Assembly: GCA_020073485.1 (NCBI GenBank)
Contig: JAIQFB010000004.1
Location: 62,001-126,000 of the forward strand
Origin: Terriglobia bacterium
Lineage (GTDB): Bacteria; Acidobacteriota; Terriglobia; Acidiferrales; UBA7541
Direction of reading: 5' to 3'
Length of the DNA: 64,000 nt
The position numbers were made by a program, and so were the translations under genes. Below are positions 1-8,963 of this stretch, in pieces; within the stretch, counting starts at the first letter, position 1, and each line of letters opens with the position of its first letter. The notes under the pieces are model-generated. The model worked only from the letters and a program-made list of their open reading frames with translations. It ran no database searches and was not told the DNA's origin.

Positions 1-488
1 TGTTGGCAATGGGCCACCGGGATTTTCAGATCGTGGTGGTGGGGCAGGGTGCGGAAGAGAAGTGGCTGCGCGAACATCTGCAACATGCGGAATTCACCGG
101 ACTACTGGCCGGGCGCGAGCTGTCCCAGGCATTCGCGAATCTCGACCTGCTGGCGTTTCCTTCGGAGACCGATACCTTCGGCCTTGTGGTTTTGGAAGCG
201 TTCGCTTCGGGCGTGCCCGCCGTGGTTACCGCGGGTGGCGGTCCGAAATTTACCGTTCGCCACGGACAGACGGGATATGCGGCGGACACGTTCGATGACT
301 TCGCATCGTACACGTCGCTGTTGATGTCCCGCCCCGACTTGCGATCCGCCATGGGCGCCGCGGCCCGCGAGCAGGCCCTGGGCACTTCCTGGGACCGCAT
401 TTTTGATGGCATGTACGAGGCCTACGAACGCGGCATTTTCCCGGCAGCAGTCGCCGAACACACTGTTTTCGATACCGCCACAACCTGA
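1..488 (+). CDS. Glycosyltransferase family 4 (group 1), C-terminal part, cut by window edge
   Basis: The reading frame is open from the left edge and ends with TGA at 486-488, so only about the last 161 residues are visible. The segment carries the C-terminal Rossmann half of a GT-B glycosyltransferase: a hydrophobic strand (QIVVVGQG), then the nucleotide-sugar binding block ETDTFGLVVLEAFASGVP with the E-x7-E pattern of GT4 enzymes, followed by a glycine-rich GGGP turn and the closing helices. Such enzymes transfer a sugar from an NDP-sugar to a lipid or glycan acceptor at the inner face of the cytoplasmic membrane. The acceptor cannot be told from this fragment. A TTG at position 3 is only a codon within the frame; the true start lies upstream of the window. 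Confidence 0.85.
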   Translation, partial: LAMGHRDFQIVVVGQGAEEKWLREHLQHAEFTGLLAGRELSQAFANLDLLAFPSETDTFGLVVLEAFASGVPAVVTAGGGPKFTVRHGQTGYAADTFDDFASYTSLLMSRPDLRSAMGAAAREQALGTSWDRIFDGMYEAYERGIFPAAVAEHTVFDTATT

Positions 489-570
489 CGGAATTGCAAG
501 CCGCGTCTTCCAGTAATCATGGTATTTTTAAAAAATGAGACCATTGCCTATTCCCGAAAGTGTGCTTTCC

Positions 571-1338
571 ATGATGACACGCAAATATATTTCCACCGCG
601 GCCGCTTTCGCGCTGCTGGCGTGCCTGTTGTCTCCGGCAAAGGCCTCATTCGCGCAGGATACCGCAAAAACTCCGGCGCAGCCGCGGCTGACTCTTCCGG
701 AAGTCGTGGAACGCCTCACGGAAAGGAACGCCGAGCGCGCCGCGGCGCTGTCGGGTTATCGCAGTGAGCGCACCTACCAGATTGACTACAAAGGTATTCC
801 CAGCGCCATGCATGCCGAGATGGTTGTGGACCTGAATTACAGCGCGCCTTCCACCGAGGATTTCAAGGTGGTCTCCCAGAGCGGATCCAAGCTGTTGATC
901 GATCTGGTTCTGAAACGGTTGCTGGAGTCCGAGCGCGAATCCCATGATGACAAGAATCGCGACGGCGTCCAGATCACAGACCGGAACTATAATTTCACGA
1001 TGCTCGATTCACAGGAAGTCGTGGACGGGTGTTCCTACGTTCTGGGCGTCGAACCGAAGGCTCCCAGCAAATTTCTATTTCGCGGACGCATATGGGTGGA
1101 TGACAAGGATTTCGCCGTTTGCAGGATCGAAGCCGAGCCGGCAAAGAATCCATCCTTCTGGATCAAGAAGACCGAGATCCATCACTCCTTCATGAAAGTG
1201 GGCGACTTTTGGCTGCCGGCGCAGAATACTTCGGTTTCGCACATCCGTCTGGACGGTCACGCCACTTTGACCATCAAGTACGGCAACTACGAAGTCCAGA
1301 CGACGCACGCGCTCAACATGCACGCTCCCCAGCCGTGA
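571..1338 (+). CDS. Secreted LolA-like (outer membrane lipoprotein-sorting-like) protein
   Basis: A 255-residue protein begins with a clear signal peptide (MMTRKY then about 16 hydrophobic residues, cleavage near ASFAQ). The mature part matches the pattern of acidobacterial proteins annotated as outer-membrane lipoprotein-sorting proteins: beta-strand repeats such as YRSERTYQIDYKG, SGSKLLIDLVLKRLL, FLFRGRIWVDDKDFAVCRIEAEPAKNPSFW and DFWLPAQN, a LolA/LolB-like half-barrel. The role would be periplasmic lipid or lipoprotein handling, but this is inferred from fold only. The frame extends to an upstream ATG at 535; I prefer 571 because it gives a normal signal peptide. Single gene, about 80 bp after the glycosyltransferase on the same strand. 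Confidence 0.75.
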   Translation: MMTRKYISTAAAFALLACLLSPAKASFAQDTAKTPAQPRLTLPEVVERLTERNAERAAALSGYRSERTYQIDYKGIPSAMHAEMVVDLNYSAPSTEDFKVVSQSGSKLLIDLVLKRLLESERESHDDKNRDGVQITDRNYNFTMLDSQEVVDGCSYVLGVEPKAPSKFLFRGRIWVDDKDFAVCRIEAEPAKNPSFWIKKTEIHHSFMKVGDFWLPAQNTSVSHIRLDGHATLTIKYGNYEVQTTHALNMHAPQP

Positions 1339-1376
1339 ACGCTTAGCGCAGACTAAAGTCCACGTACCGCCTGAAA

Positions 1377-3167
1377 TCAGCCCTTCACGGTTTCTGCAGC
1401 TGCGTTTCTTCCCGCGATGCGGCCCTGCACGGTGCACCTCGCCAGACCATGCAGGCTGAACCCGCCCGCCGATTCGCCTCCGCAGTACAGCCCCGGAATC
1501 ACGTTGCCGTTCAGATCCACTACCTGGCACTTCGCATTGATCCTCAGCCCCGAGCGCGTGTCATGGATCACCGGCGTCGCCCATGCGGCGTGAAACGGCG
1601 GCGTCTGAATCTTGTATTTCGGCGTGGGCTTGGCGAAGTCCGCATCCTTGCCCGCGTCCACGAACGAGTTGTAGCGCGTCACGGATTCCTGCAACGCATC
1701 GGGCGGCATCGGCACGCGCTGATATTTGTTGTTAATCTTGCCGGCCAAATCCGCGATGGAATCGGCGGAGAAAAAATATCCGCGCGCGGTGTCCACGTAA
1801 GGCGGCGCGACCTTCCATCCTTCGCGCGTTACCGCGTCGGAATCGAAGATCGCCCAGATCGGGCCGCCTCCGGCATGTGTGTCGCCGATTCCCGCCATGG
1901 CCGCATTCAGGAAATTCGACGGCGAGTACTTGAGATTCGCGGCGTTCAGGTAGCTGTCCGGGACATAAGGCTTGATGGAATTGTAATTGTTTGCCGGGAA
2001 CTGCCCCGCCGTCTCATCGTAAAATCTCCGGCCGATCAAATTTACGAGAATCACGTTCTGATAATCCTTCACAAACAGGCCGGAGGCGCCGGCCTTGGGA
2101 AAAATGGGGCTATCCGGCTGCCAGGAAAGATTCACGTAGCCGTACTGGCATCCGATCCAGCCCGCCTTGGTGACATTCTGGCCGAATTCTCCGGATTGAT
2201 TGAAGGCGCCCCAGAGCGATGCGCCGATGGCCATCGCGGCGATCTCTCCGCTGGCATCCTGAAAAGACCACGGCTCGCCGGCCACTTGATATTCCTCGGT
2301 GAGGCGCGGATCGAAAATTCGGCGGAAGTTTACGTTGCTGCTGTGTCCGCCGGTGCCGATGATCACGCCTTTGCGCGCGCGGATGTTCACGGTTTTTCCC
2401 TGACTCGACGCCGAAATTCCCAGCACCCTGCCCGAATTCGGATTTTCGCGGACGATGCCCGTCATCTTGTGTTCCAGTAATATCTGCACTCCCAATTTTC
2501 TTGCCGTGGCCTCGAGCGGACGGATCAGGCCGACGCCTGAAGATGTGATGGCCCCTTTATCGGGAGACAGCGGGCCGCCATTCTGCGGGAGCGCCCAGCC
2601 AAGGGGCGCGGCGTGGCTCTCGCGCGGCGCCGAATTGCCGCACGCGTGCCCTCCTTGAGTATCCGGAGCTTTTTCCACGAACGTGACGCCGTGTTCGACC
2701 AGCCACTCGTAGGTCTTGGCGCTTTCGTCGGAAAAGGCGCGGATGATTTCCTTGTCGTTGTAGCGGTAATCGGGAAACCCGTTGGGCTCGACGACGGACC
2801 AATCCGTCAGGTCGGAGAATAAAATATCGGGCGAGTCGACCACTCCGTATTTTTTCTGGCGGCTGGTGCCACCGCCCAGAGCGACGTTTCCGCCGCTCAG
2901 GATCGCGTGTCCGCCGACGTCCGTGTTGGCATCGATCAGGATGACCGAGACTCCGCCCTCAGCCGCCTGAATCGCCGCGGGGAGGCCCGTGGCTCCCGCG
3001 CCGATGACCACGACGTCCGCTTCTTTATCCCAATGCGCGGGGCGCCCTTCGGCCTTCATGGCTTCCACGCCCAGACCGGTCAGCGCGGCCGCGCCTGCTC
3101 CGGTGGCTGTGGTCTTGATGAAATCACGGCGGGAAAAATGCTTCTGATCGGGATTTTTTCGTTTCAT
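1377..3167 (-). CDS. Tat-exported FAD-dependent oxidoreductase, fumarate reductase/flavocytochrome c family
   Basis: This 596-residue protein opens with a Tat signal (SRRDFIK at residues 12-18, then an Ala/Gly-rich hydrophobic stretch) and continues with an FAD dinucleotide-binding fold (VVVIGAGATGLPAA near 50-63, SGGNVALGGG near 92). The C-terminus has the second FAD-contact block of the fumarate reductase / 3-ketosteroid dehydrogenase / urocanate reductase flavoprotein family (GLYCGGESAGGFSLHG). It would reduce or dehydrogenate an enoate-type substrate in the periplasm. No CxxCH is present, so unlike fused flavocytochromes it needs an external electron carrier. The gene is divergent, 166 bp apart, from the heme-c propeller gene at 3334, a plausible partner. 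The substrate is unknown. Confidence 0.85.
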   Translation of the reverse strand: MKRKNPDQKHFSRRDFIKTTATGAGAAALTGLGVEAMKAEGRPAHWDKEADVVVIGAGATGLPAAIQAAEGGVSVILIDANTDVGGHAILSGGNVALGGGTSRQKKYGVVDSPDILFSDLTDWSVVEPNGFPDYRYNDKEIIRAFSDESAKTYEWLVEHGVTFVEKAPDTQGGHACGNSAPRESHAAPLGWALPQNGGPLSPDKGAITSSGVGLIRPLEATARKLGVQILLEHKMTGIVRENPNSGRVLGISASSQGKTVNIRARKGVIIGTGGHSSNVNFRRIFDPRLTEEYQVAGEPWSFQDASGEIAAMAIGASLWGAFNQSGEFGQNVTKAGWIGCQYGYVNLSWQPDSPIFPKAGASGLFVKDYQNVILVNLIGRRFYDETAGQFPANNYNSIKPYVPDSYLNAANLKYSPSNFLNAAMAGIGDTHAGGGPIWAIFDSDAVTREGWKVAPPYVDTARGYFFSADSIADLAGKINNKYQRVPMPPDALQESVTRYNSFVDAGKDADFAKPTPKYKIQTPPFHAAWATPVIHDTRSGLRINAKCQVVDLNGNVIPGLYCGGESAGGFSLHGLARCTVQGRIAGRNAAAETVKG

Positions 3168-3333
3168 TCGGCATCACCCACAAAAGCGAATTTGAGATTG
3201 CTCTTGCGGAAGAACATATGCCCGGCGTGGTCTTGTGTCAACGTGGGATCGTCGTGATGGTCGCAAGACCTTGTGGCCAATCCTCGCACAAATGTGGTGT
3301 AGGAATATTGGAAAAACGCTAGGATGAGCGCTT

Positions 3334-4950
3334 ATGCGAACACTACGTGGAGTTTTCGGATTATTTGGACTGGCTGCTTTCTTCGGCCCGATGTGTTACG
3401 GCGCTTCCATCACCGGCACGGTGAAAGGCCCGGACGGCTCCGCGTTCCAGGGCGCATTCGTCGAGGCGCAGAACTCGAAAACCAGAATCACCACCATCGT
3501 GCTTTCCGATAGCCAGGGCCGCTATCGTGTACCCGATCTCGTGGCGGGCGATTACCGCGTGCAGATCCGGGCCGTCGGTTTTCACGCCGATCCCAAGGTG
3601 GGCATCACACTCACCGCCGATCAAACCGCCTCGACCGATTTTTCGCTGGAGAAGGCCATCGTCCGCTGGAATGAAATTTCCCAATACCAGGCGGCGCAAC
3701 TCTGGCCGCCCGCGAAAGGCAAGGACCTGATTTTCGGCCACTGCAACATCTGCCACCAATTTCAGACTCGCATGGCTTCGGTTCGGCGGGATTTGGACGG
3801 CTGGAAGGACCGCGTTGCGTACATGCGGGAAGCAATGGGTTTCAGTATTTTCCTGGGACCTCATTTCAGCGATCAGGACGCGGAAGAAGTTGCCACTTAT
3901 CTGACCAGCCTGTTTGGCCCCGATTCCGTGCTGCCGAAATCCGCGGCCGACATGCCCGGATACGCGAAGACCGTGCGGCCCTTTAGCAGCGAGGCCATGA
4001 ACATTGTGTACGTGGAGTACGAAATGCCGGGCCCGAGCCGCATGCCATTCAGCGCCGCTCCCGACAAGAACGGTTTCCTGTGGATCCCCGATTTTGGCGT
4101 GGCCAATAAGATCACCCGGCTCGATCCGAAGACGGGCGAGATGAAGGATTTCTCGATTCCCAACGTCGGGACCGGCGGAGTTCATTCGGCCGTGCCCGCA
4201 GCGGACGGTTCCGTCTGGCTCGCCGAGCAAGGCCCGAACAAGATCGGCCGGTGGGACCCCGCGACGCAGCGGATCACGGAATTTCAGGATGCCTACCTGC
4301 CCGGAAAAGAGGGAACCGAAGACGGCGGATCCAAGCACACCATCCGCATGGATCCCAGCGGAAAGGTGTGGGCCAGCGGAGTCCCGCTGACGCGCTTCGA
4401 TCCAGAGACCGGGAAATTCGCCCGCTTTGTCGAAGGCGAGTATGCATATGACGTCAAACCTGATAAAAACGGCGATGCCTGGTTCACGAGCCCGTTTGCG
4501 GGCAAGATCGGCAAGGTGGACGGCAAAACGTCGCAGGTTTCGCGGTGGGCGACTCCGACGCCGGATTCTCATCCCCGGCGCATGGAGATCGGACCGGACG
4601 GAATGATTTATACTGGAGAATATCAAGCGGGAAAAATCGCTCGGTTCGACCCGAAAACGCAAACCTTCAAGGAATTTCCGTTGCCCGGACCGGACCCCAC
4701 TCCGTATGCTCTGGGTTTTGATGCGAACGGCTATCTGTGGTACGACTCGCACAATATGGGTGAAATCGGGCGATTCGATTCAAGGACCGGGAACGTGATC
4801 GAATATCCGTTTCCGCACACCGAGCTTGCCATGCGTGAATTTTTCCGCGATGCGCAGGGAAGGATGTGGTACGGCTCCGCGCCTAACAACAAAGTCGGCT
4901 ACTTTTATCTGGCGGGAAAAAGCGGCGCTGCCGGATCAGGCGGGAAGTAG
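3334..4950 (+). CDS. Secreted Ig-like / monoheme c / Vgb-type beta-propeller fusion protein
   Basis: A 538-residue exported protein with three parts. After a signal peptide (residues 1-23) comes a carboxypeptidase-regulatory-like beta-sandwich (about 25-100; SITGTVKGPDG, GRYRVPDLVAGDY). A short segment with one heme-c site, CNICH at 137-141, follows. From about 215 to the end there is a six-bladed propeller of the virginiamycin B lyase/SMP-30 type, with blades repeating DKNGFLWIPDFG, ADGSVWLAEQG, PSGKVWASG, KNGDAWFTSP, PDGMIYTGEY, ANGYLWYDSH, AQGRMWYGSA. The heme site suggests electron transfer; the propeller is either a binding platform or a lyase-like domain. Two paralogues with the same order lie at 42897 and 46722. 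Start chosen at the ATG preceding the signal peptide, with AGGATGAG upstream. Confidence 0.85.
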   Translation: MRTLRGVFGLFGLAAFFGPMCYGASITGTVKGPDGSAFQGAFVEAQNSKTRITTIVLSDSQGRYRVPDLVAGDYRVQIRAVGFHADPKVGITLTADQTASTDFSLEKAIVRWNEISQYQAAQLWPPAKGKDLIFGHCNICHQFQTRMASVRRDLDGWKDRVAYMREAMGFSIFLGPHFSDQDAEEVATYLTSLFGPDSVLPKSAADMPGYAKTVRPFSSEAMNIVYVEYEMPGPSRMPFSAAPDKNGFLWIPDFGVANKITRLDPKTGEMKDFSIPNVGTGGVHSAVPAADGSVWLAEQGPNKIGRWDPATQRITEFQDAYLPGKEGTEDGGSKHTIRMDPSGKVWASGVPLTRFDPETGKFARFVEGEYAYDVKPDKNGDAWFTSPFAGKIGKVDGKTSQVSRWATPTPDSHPRRMEIGPDGMIYTGEYQAGKIARFDPKTQTFKEFPLPGPDPTPYALGFDANGYLWYDSHNMGEIGRFDSRTGNVIEYPFPHTELAMREFFRDAQGRMWYGSAPNNKVGYFYLAGKSGAAGSGGK

Positions 4951-4986
4951 CGCGGGTTTATACCGCGAGCAAATACCATTAGCAAA

Positions 4987-5058
4987 GGCTTCAGCCTGTG
5001 GGTTTTCGTCGCCTGCAAGATCGATTACGTCGGCACTAAACTCCAACAGGCTGAAGCC
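4987..5058. repeat. Inverted repeat between convergent genes
   Basis: A perfect 13-bp inverted repeat, GGCTTCAGCCTGT at 4987-4999 and ACAGGCTGAAGCC at 5046-5058, lies between the convergent genes ending at 4950 and 5080. Each arm is itself nearly palindromic (CAGGCTGAAGCCTG on the right). It has the form of a short dispersed REP-like element and could end transcription from both sides. No second copy was noticed in the window. Confidence 0.6.
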
Positions 5059-5079
5059 TGTTCTACGTAAACCCTCGTC

Positions 5080-5739
5080 CTAGTGATCCGCGGGGAGCGG
5101 CTGTAGCGGTGTCTTTCCGCCTGGAGCGGGTTCCTCGGCGGCGTTGGCCAGCATGGCTACCGACGCGTACGTTCCGCTGACCATCAACAAGTCGACCACC
5201 TGCTGTTCGGAGAAAATTTCGCGCGCGCGCTTGAACGTGGCGTCGCTCACCGCATGTTTGGTCGCGGCTTCCAAGCACAGATCGTAGACCACCGCTTCGT
5301 CGGGTTGCATGTTTGCCGGACGCCTTCCTTCCTTGAGATCGTTGGCCACAGACTCGGAAAGTCCCGCCTTGATTGCCAGGGGATAGTGCGCGACCCATTC
5401 GATCTGCGAAGTCCAGAGCCGCCCCTGGATCAGAATGGCGAACTCATTGAGTTTGCGCGGCACAGTTGTGTTGAAGCGCAGATAATCGAGCAGCTTGAGC
5501 ATGCGGTCGGCCATCACGGGGCTGCGCAGCAAGGGATTGTACGGGCCACTGATGCCGATGCTGGAAACTTTCAGGATTTCATCGGCCACCGGGCGCTGCT
5601 GTTCGTTGAGATCTTCCACTTTCAGCTGGGGAAATCGGGGCTCCTTCTGCGCCGAAAACGCCACAGGCGTTGAAATGACGAGCGTGGCCACGGCTCCAGC
5701 CAGCGTTACGCTCATGATGAACAGGGCCAACACTTTCAT
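5080..5739 (-). CDS. Secreted carboxymuconolactone decarboxylase (CMD/AhpD-like) family protein
   Basis: A 219-residue protein with an N-terminal hydrophobic signal (MKVLALFIMSVTLAGAVATL) followed by an all-helical CMD-family core. Recognisable are the LNEFAILIQGRLW helix and the EWVAHYPLAIKAGL motif, matching the E-W-x2-H-x3-A-x2-A-G-L pattern of the family. The peroxidatic CxxC pair of true AhpD is absent. Family members decarboxylate 4-carboxymuconolactone or act as thiol peroxidases, but are normally cytosolic, so the export signal is unusual. It stands alone between a propeller gene (convergent) and a VOC gene (same strand). Its substrate is not predictable. Confidence 0.8.
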   Translation of the reverse strand: MKVLALFIMSVTLAGAVATLVISTPVAFSAQKEPRFPQLKVEDLNEQQRPVADEILKVSSIGISGPYNPLLRSPVMADRMLKLLDYLRFNTTVPRKLNEFAILIQGRLWTSQIEWVAHYPLAIKAGLSESVANDLKEGRRPANMQPDEAVVYDLCLEAATKHAVSDATFKRAREIFSEQQVVDLLMVSGTYASVAMLANAAEEPAPGGKTPLQPLPADH

Positions 5740-5837
5740 GGATGTTTCCTCCTGGGATTTGCTTGTAAGATTCTTGCAGCGGTTCCGCTAAGTCTAACTT
5801 GCCTGCCCGCCGTTGCCGGGTCAAGCGAATAACCGGA

Positions 5838-6869
5838 TCATTTTATTTCCACAATTTCGATAGCCACGCGGTCCGGGCCCTCGATCATGGCCGCACGCGT
5901 CGCGCCCCATGGGTGAATTTCTTCCAGGAACCCGACCCCTTCGCTCTTCAAGCGTTCGACCGTGGCCGGCAAATCCGCAACGCTCACGGCCCAATGATCC
6001 ACGACGTAGCCTCGCGGGCTGGTCAGCCCGCCGCCCGGCCACGGCCGGATCAGGATGTCGATATCGCCAAAACGCACGTTGCCGCCGGGCTCGCGGACAA
6101 ATCCCGGAAACTTGTAGAACGACGGCCATGTTGGCGCCGAGTACCGCTGTTTGCAGTCGCTTCCGGCCGGCGCGCTGGCTACATTTGGCGGAATGGTCGC
6201 GCCCATGTGCGCCACGTACCACTGCATGGCGCACAGCGGGTGCTCATGAAACATGTGCACGTGATTGAAGCGTTCCGGTTCACCCGGCGCGCCTTGTGCG
6301 TTCTCGATCATCGCATCGTCGGGGCCGCGCAGATAGCCGAAGCCGCCCTTATGCGTCGGCTCCATGCCTTTCGCGCGCATTTCGATGATCTGCTCCTGTG
6401 TTGGAAGTCCCGGCAGGACATCGCTAGACATATCCACGAGTTTGCCGTCGGCGGCGTCCCACATCTGAGCGATCTTCAGGCCTTTGGCGCGGAAATCGTG
6501 GTCGTATTTTTGCGAGTCCGGAGTATTCCAGCCGAAATGCCAGATCGAATCCTGCGGCGCGTTCAGCTCCGTCTTGGGCGGAGCACTCACTTTGGTAAAA
6601 AGGAGATAAATGTTTCCCGTCTTGACGGCCTCGTAGCCGTTGAACGTTGTCCGCGTCGTGGTGGCCGGATAGGGCCGCAGGTAATAGTCGGCCGCGGCTT
6701 TGGGATCCACCGAATTCAAGTGCACGTGATGAAAATGCATCGGCGCGATTGCTGGCGCCTGGGCGGGGGCGGCCGCGGGCGGCTGTGCGAGAACGGTGCG
6801 ATGCGGGAGAGAATATGCCGCCAGGGAAACCGCGGCCAGCAGGACGATCCACGCGCTCAGTTTTTTCAT
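5838..6869 (-). CDS. Exported glyoxalase/VOC-superfamily protein
   Basis: A 343-residue protein with a signal sequence (MKKLSAWIVLLAAVSLAAY, cleavage after VLAQ) and two VOC-type beta-alpha-beta-beta-beta modules. HFHHVHLNSVDPKAAADYYLRPYP is the first strand with its metal-binding His; FNHVHMFHEHPLCAMQWYVAHMG and DHWAVSVADLPATVERLKSEGVGFLEEIHPWGATRAAMIEGPDRVAIEIVE form the second, with the usual terminal Glu. VOC enzymes use a divalent metal for glyoxalase, dioxygenase or epimerase chemistry, here in the periplasm. The frame reaches an earlier ATG at 6902, but the ATG at 6867-6869 places the signal peptide at the N-terminus. Probably co-oriented with, but separate from, the tannase-like gene upstream. 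Confidence 0.8.
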   Translation of the reverse strand: MKKLSAWIVLLAAVSLAAYSLPHRTVLAQPPAAAPAQAPAIAPMHFHHVHLNSVDPKAAADYYLRPYPATTTRTTFNGYEAVKTGNIYLLFTKVSAPPKTELNAPQDSIWHFGWNTPDSQKYDHDFRAKGLKIAQMWDAADGKLVDMSSDVLPGLPTQEQIIEMRAKGMEPTHKGGFGYLRGPDDAMIENAQGAPGEPERFNHVHMFHEHPLCAMQWYVAHMGATIPPNVASAPAGSDCKQRYSAPTWPSFYKFPGFVREPGGNVRFGDIDILIRPWPGGGLTSPRGYVVDHWAVSVADLPATVERLKSEGVGFLEEIHPWGATRAAMIEGPDRVAIEIVEIK

Positions 6870-6956
6870 AGACCCACGGAATATACCAAATTTAACGAGC
6901 ACTGGCTGCGCCGAGGAGACAAAATCGAACCCGGCAAGATCCTGAATCTCTTTCCG

Positions 6957-8561
6957 CTACTTCGCTCCGGCGCAGGCAAAATTCGCGGCGTCGTTCTCGC
7001 TGCCCGAACCCTTGTACGTTGCGACCTGCGGGTAGGGACACACCGGACGGGTGCGCTCGACACCTTGCTGGGGATCATCGTCCTTGAACTTTGTGGCAAT
7101 GAGTTTGGCGGGGGCAATCCCCTGGTCAACCCAGCGGTCGAGCGCGCCGATGATGTCATTTTCGGGGTCGTTCTTTTTATATCCCTTTTGGCCAAGACCC
7201 CCAAAGGTATTCGGACCGGGGCCTCCATTGCAGTGATACAGGCCCGGCATCATGAAAAGGCGAACAAACTCGCCGGTCGCCTCACCACTGTTTTTGCGGA
7301 CGTCATTGTAATACTGCACGGTTCGCAACGGCGGCGTCGAATGATCCGCCCAGCCGTTGTACAAAATGAGTTTCCCGCCATGGGCCTTGAATCCGGACAA
7401 GTCCGTGTTGTCGGCGTCCTGATCTTTTTCAAACGGGATCAACGACTCAGGATCCTTGTCATAATCGAAGTCCCGGACCGAATCGAATTTCGGGCCAAAG
7501 ACGATCCAGCGCATGAAACTGTCCATGTACATAAAATCGCTGGAGGGGTACCCGTGCATCGTTCCGACGCCGGTGATGTAATACGGGTAGTCGCCTTCAT
7601 GCCCCGGTGAGTATCCGACATACAATCGCTTTCCAGAGGAATTTACCGGACCATTGAGAATCTTTTGCCACGCCGTCACTTGTTTTGTGGTCAGGCAATT
7701 GGGACCGTCCGCGCCCGCGCACGTTAAAACCTTCGGATCGAACTCGCATTTATCGGGACGGTCAATCAAGCCGTCGGCAAGGCCATCCTTGGCGTCGCAC
7801 GCGGCCAAGGTCGCTCTTTCCATCGCGGGAATTTTGTACGGGGGAATCTCCGAACCTAAAAGAGCGTGCTGCGTCCAATCAAACATCATCATCGCTTTGG
7901 TCCGGTCGACGACGGCGCCTCCCGCAACCACGCCGTCAAAATCGTCCGGATACCGCTGCACCTCCATGAGCGCCATCTTGCCGCCGTTCGAGCATCCACA
8001 AAAATAGGAGCGGCGCGCCGGCGTTCCGTAATAGGCCTTGACGACTGCTTTTGCCAACAGCGCAACCAGATGAGTGGCGCGATGCGCGTAATTCACCTGG
8101 GACTGCGGATTGTTGTACATGGCCGACGCATCCCAGTGGAAGCCGCGATGTCCGGTGTCCGAACCGGCCGCGGCGTAACCCCTCGCCAGTGCGTCGTTGA
8201 GTTCCGGAACCGATCCGTTGTACCCGCCTCCGCCAACGTAGAAGAATTTGTTGTTCCACGCCTTGGTGGGGAGCGCCACCTCGAACAGAATCACAGTCTC
8301 GAGCCCGCCCTGCACACGGCAGTACTCCGGCACTTCCCCTTTTGCCGCGATGAGGGTCGCTTCGGTAATGACGGTGTCCTTCAGTTTCAGTCCGAGCAGC
8401 TTAGAACAGTCCGGCGTGGCTGCCGGAGCGGCCGCAAGGCCAAGCGGCAGCAGCAGCACCGCGGCCAGGCCCGCGAGAAACACCCTTGGCCCCTTGCAGG
8501 ATCTGGCGCATGCTCGTAAAAAGCCGGCGTTTCGCCGGTGCGGATCAAGGCTTTTCATCAT
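6957..8561 (-). CDS. Secreted tannase/feruloyl esterase family hydrolase
   Basis: A 534-residue exported serine esterase. The signature CS-D-HC arrangement of the tannase family is visible: nucleophile block FCGCSNGGKMAL (Cys next to the catalytic Ser), Asp in NGWADHSTPP, and catalytic His preceded directly by Cys in LYHCNGGPG; the two Cys form the family's disulfide next to the triad. A hydrophobic export signal (FLAGLAAVLLLPLGLAAAPAAT) precedes the mature protein. Enzymes of this family split ester bonds of galloyl, feruloyl or related aromatic acids. The ATG pair at 8556-8561 follows GGAAAGGA, a good ribosome-binding site; the frame itself reaches 8603. Confidence 0.88.
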   Translation of the reverse strand: MMKSLDPHRRNAGFLRACARSCKGPRVFLAGLAAVLLLPLGLAAAPAATPDCSKLLGLKLKDTVITEATLIAAKGEVPEYCRVQGGLETVILFEVALPTKAWNNKFFYVGGGGYNGSVPELNDALARGYAAAGSDTGHRGFHWDASAMYNNPQSQVNYAHRATHLVALLAKAVVKAYYGTPARRSYFCGCSNGGKMALMEVQRYPDDFDGVVAGGAVVDRTKAMMMFDWTQHALLGSEIPPYKIPAMERATLAACDAKDGLADGLIDRPDKCEFDPKVLTCAGADGPNCLTTKQVTAWQKILNGPVNSSGKRLYVGYSPGHEGDYPYYITGVGTMHGYPSSDFMYMDSFMRWIVFGPKFDSVRDFDYDKDPESLIPFEKDQDADNTDLSGFKAHGGKLILYNGWADHSTPPLRTVQYYNDVRKNSGEATGEFVRLFMMPGLYHCNGGPGPNTFGGLGQKGYKKNDPENDIIGALDRWVDQGIAPAKLIATKFKDDDPQQGVERTRPVCPYPQVATYKGSGSENDAANFACAGAK

Positions 8562-8963
8562 CTTCCGTTTCCTTTCCGGCGTAGCGTCCTTCGCACGGTC
8601 CATTTCCTTGTCGACGCAACTCGCAAGTTCGTTGCCTCAAGTTCCCGCGCGCGCTCTGCAAATTTCCCCTGGGTCATTCGGACACTTGCGTTTCCATTCA
8701 TGTATGCGGGCAACTTACTCCCGTGCCGGCGTCACGTCAACTTGAAGAGTTTTCCTGATGATGGACGAATCGCACGCGGGCCATTCCATCCGCGGGGCGG
8801 CTTCTTTTCCAATCTCAATGGTTGTCGCCGGGAACCGCCTCCGCGCCGGTGCATGCGCGAAGTGTTTTTACCTTGTTTTAACGCACAGGAACGCCTCGAT
8901 TAACGTAAGATGTCGCCGCACACCCTCAATCTGGTCGAGCGCGGGCGGAATGGGAGAACCATC
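8562..8963. other. Divergent intergenic region without recognised features
   Basis: About 400 bp between the divergent tannase-like gene and TrpB2. It must hold both promoters, but I see no convincing operator, RNA motif or additional gene. The TrpB2 frame extends back to an ATG at 8910. Confidence 0.5.

Noticed and set aside
3361-4752. Long open frame on the minus strand (463 codons)
   Set aside because: It lies entirely opposite the propeller gene, has an Arg/Gly-rich composition without domains, and follows from the high GC of the real gene.
5799-7610. 603-codon plus-strand frame
   Set aside because: It is antisense to the VOC and tannase-like genes and has no recognisable motif or ribosome site.
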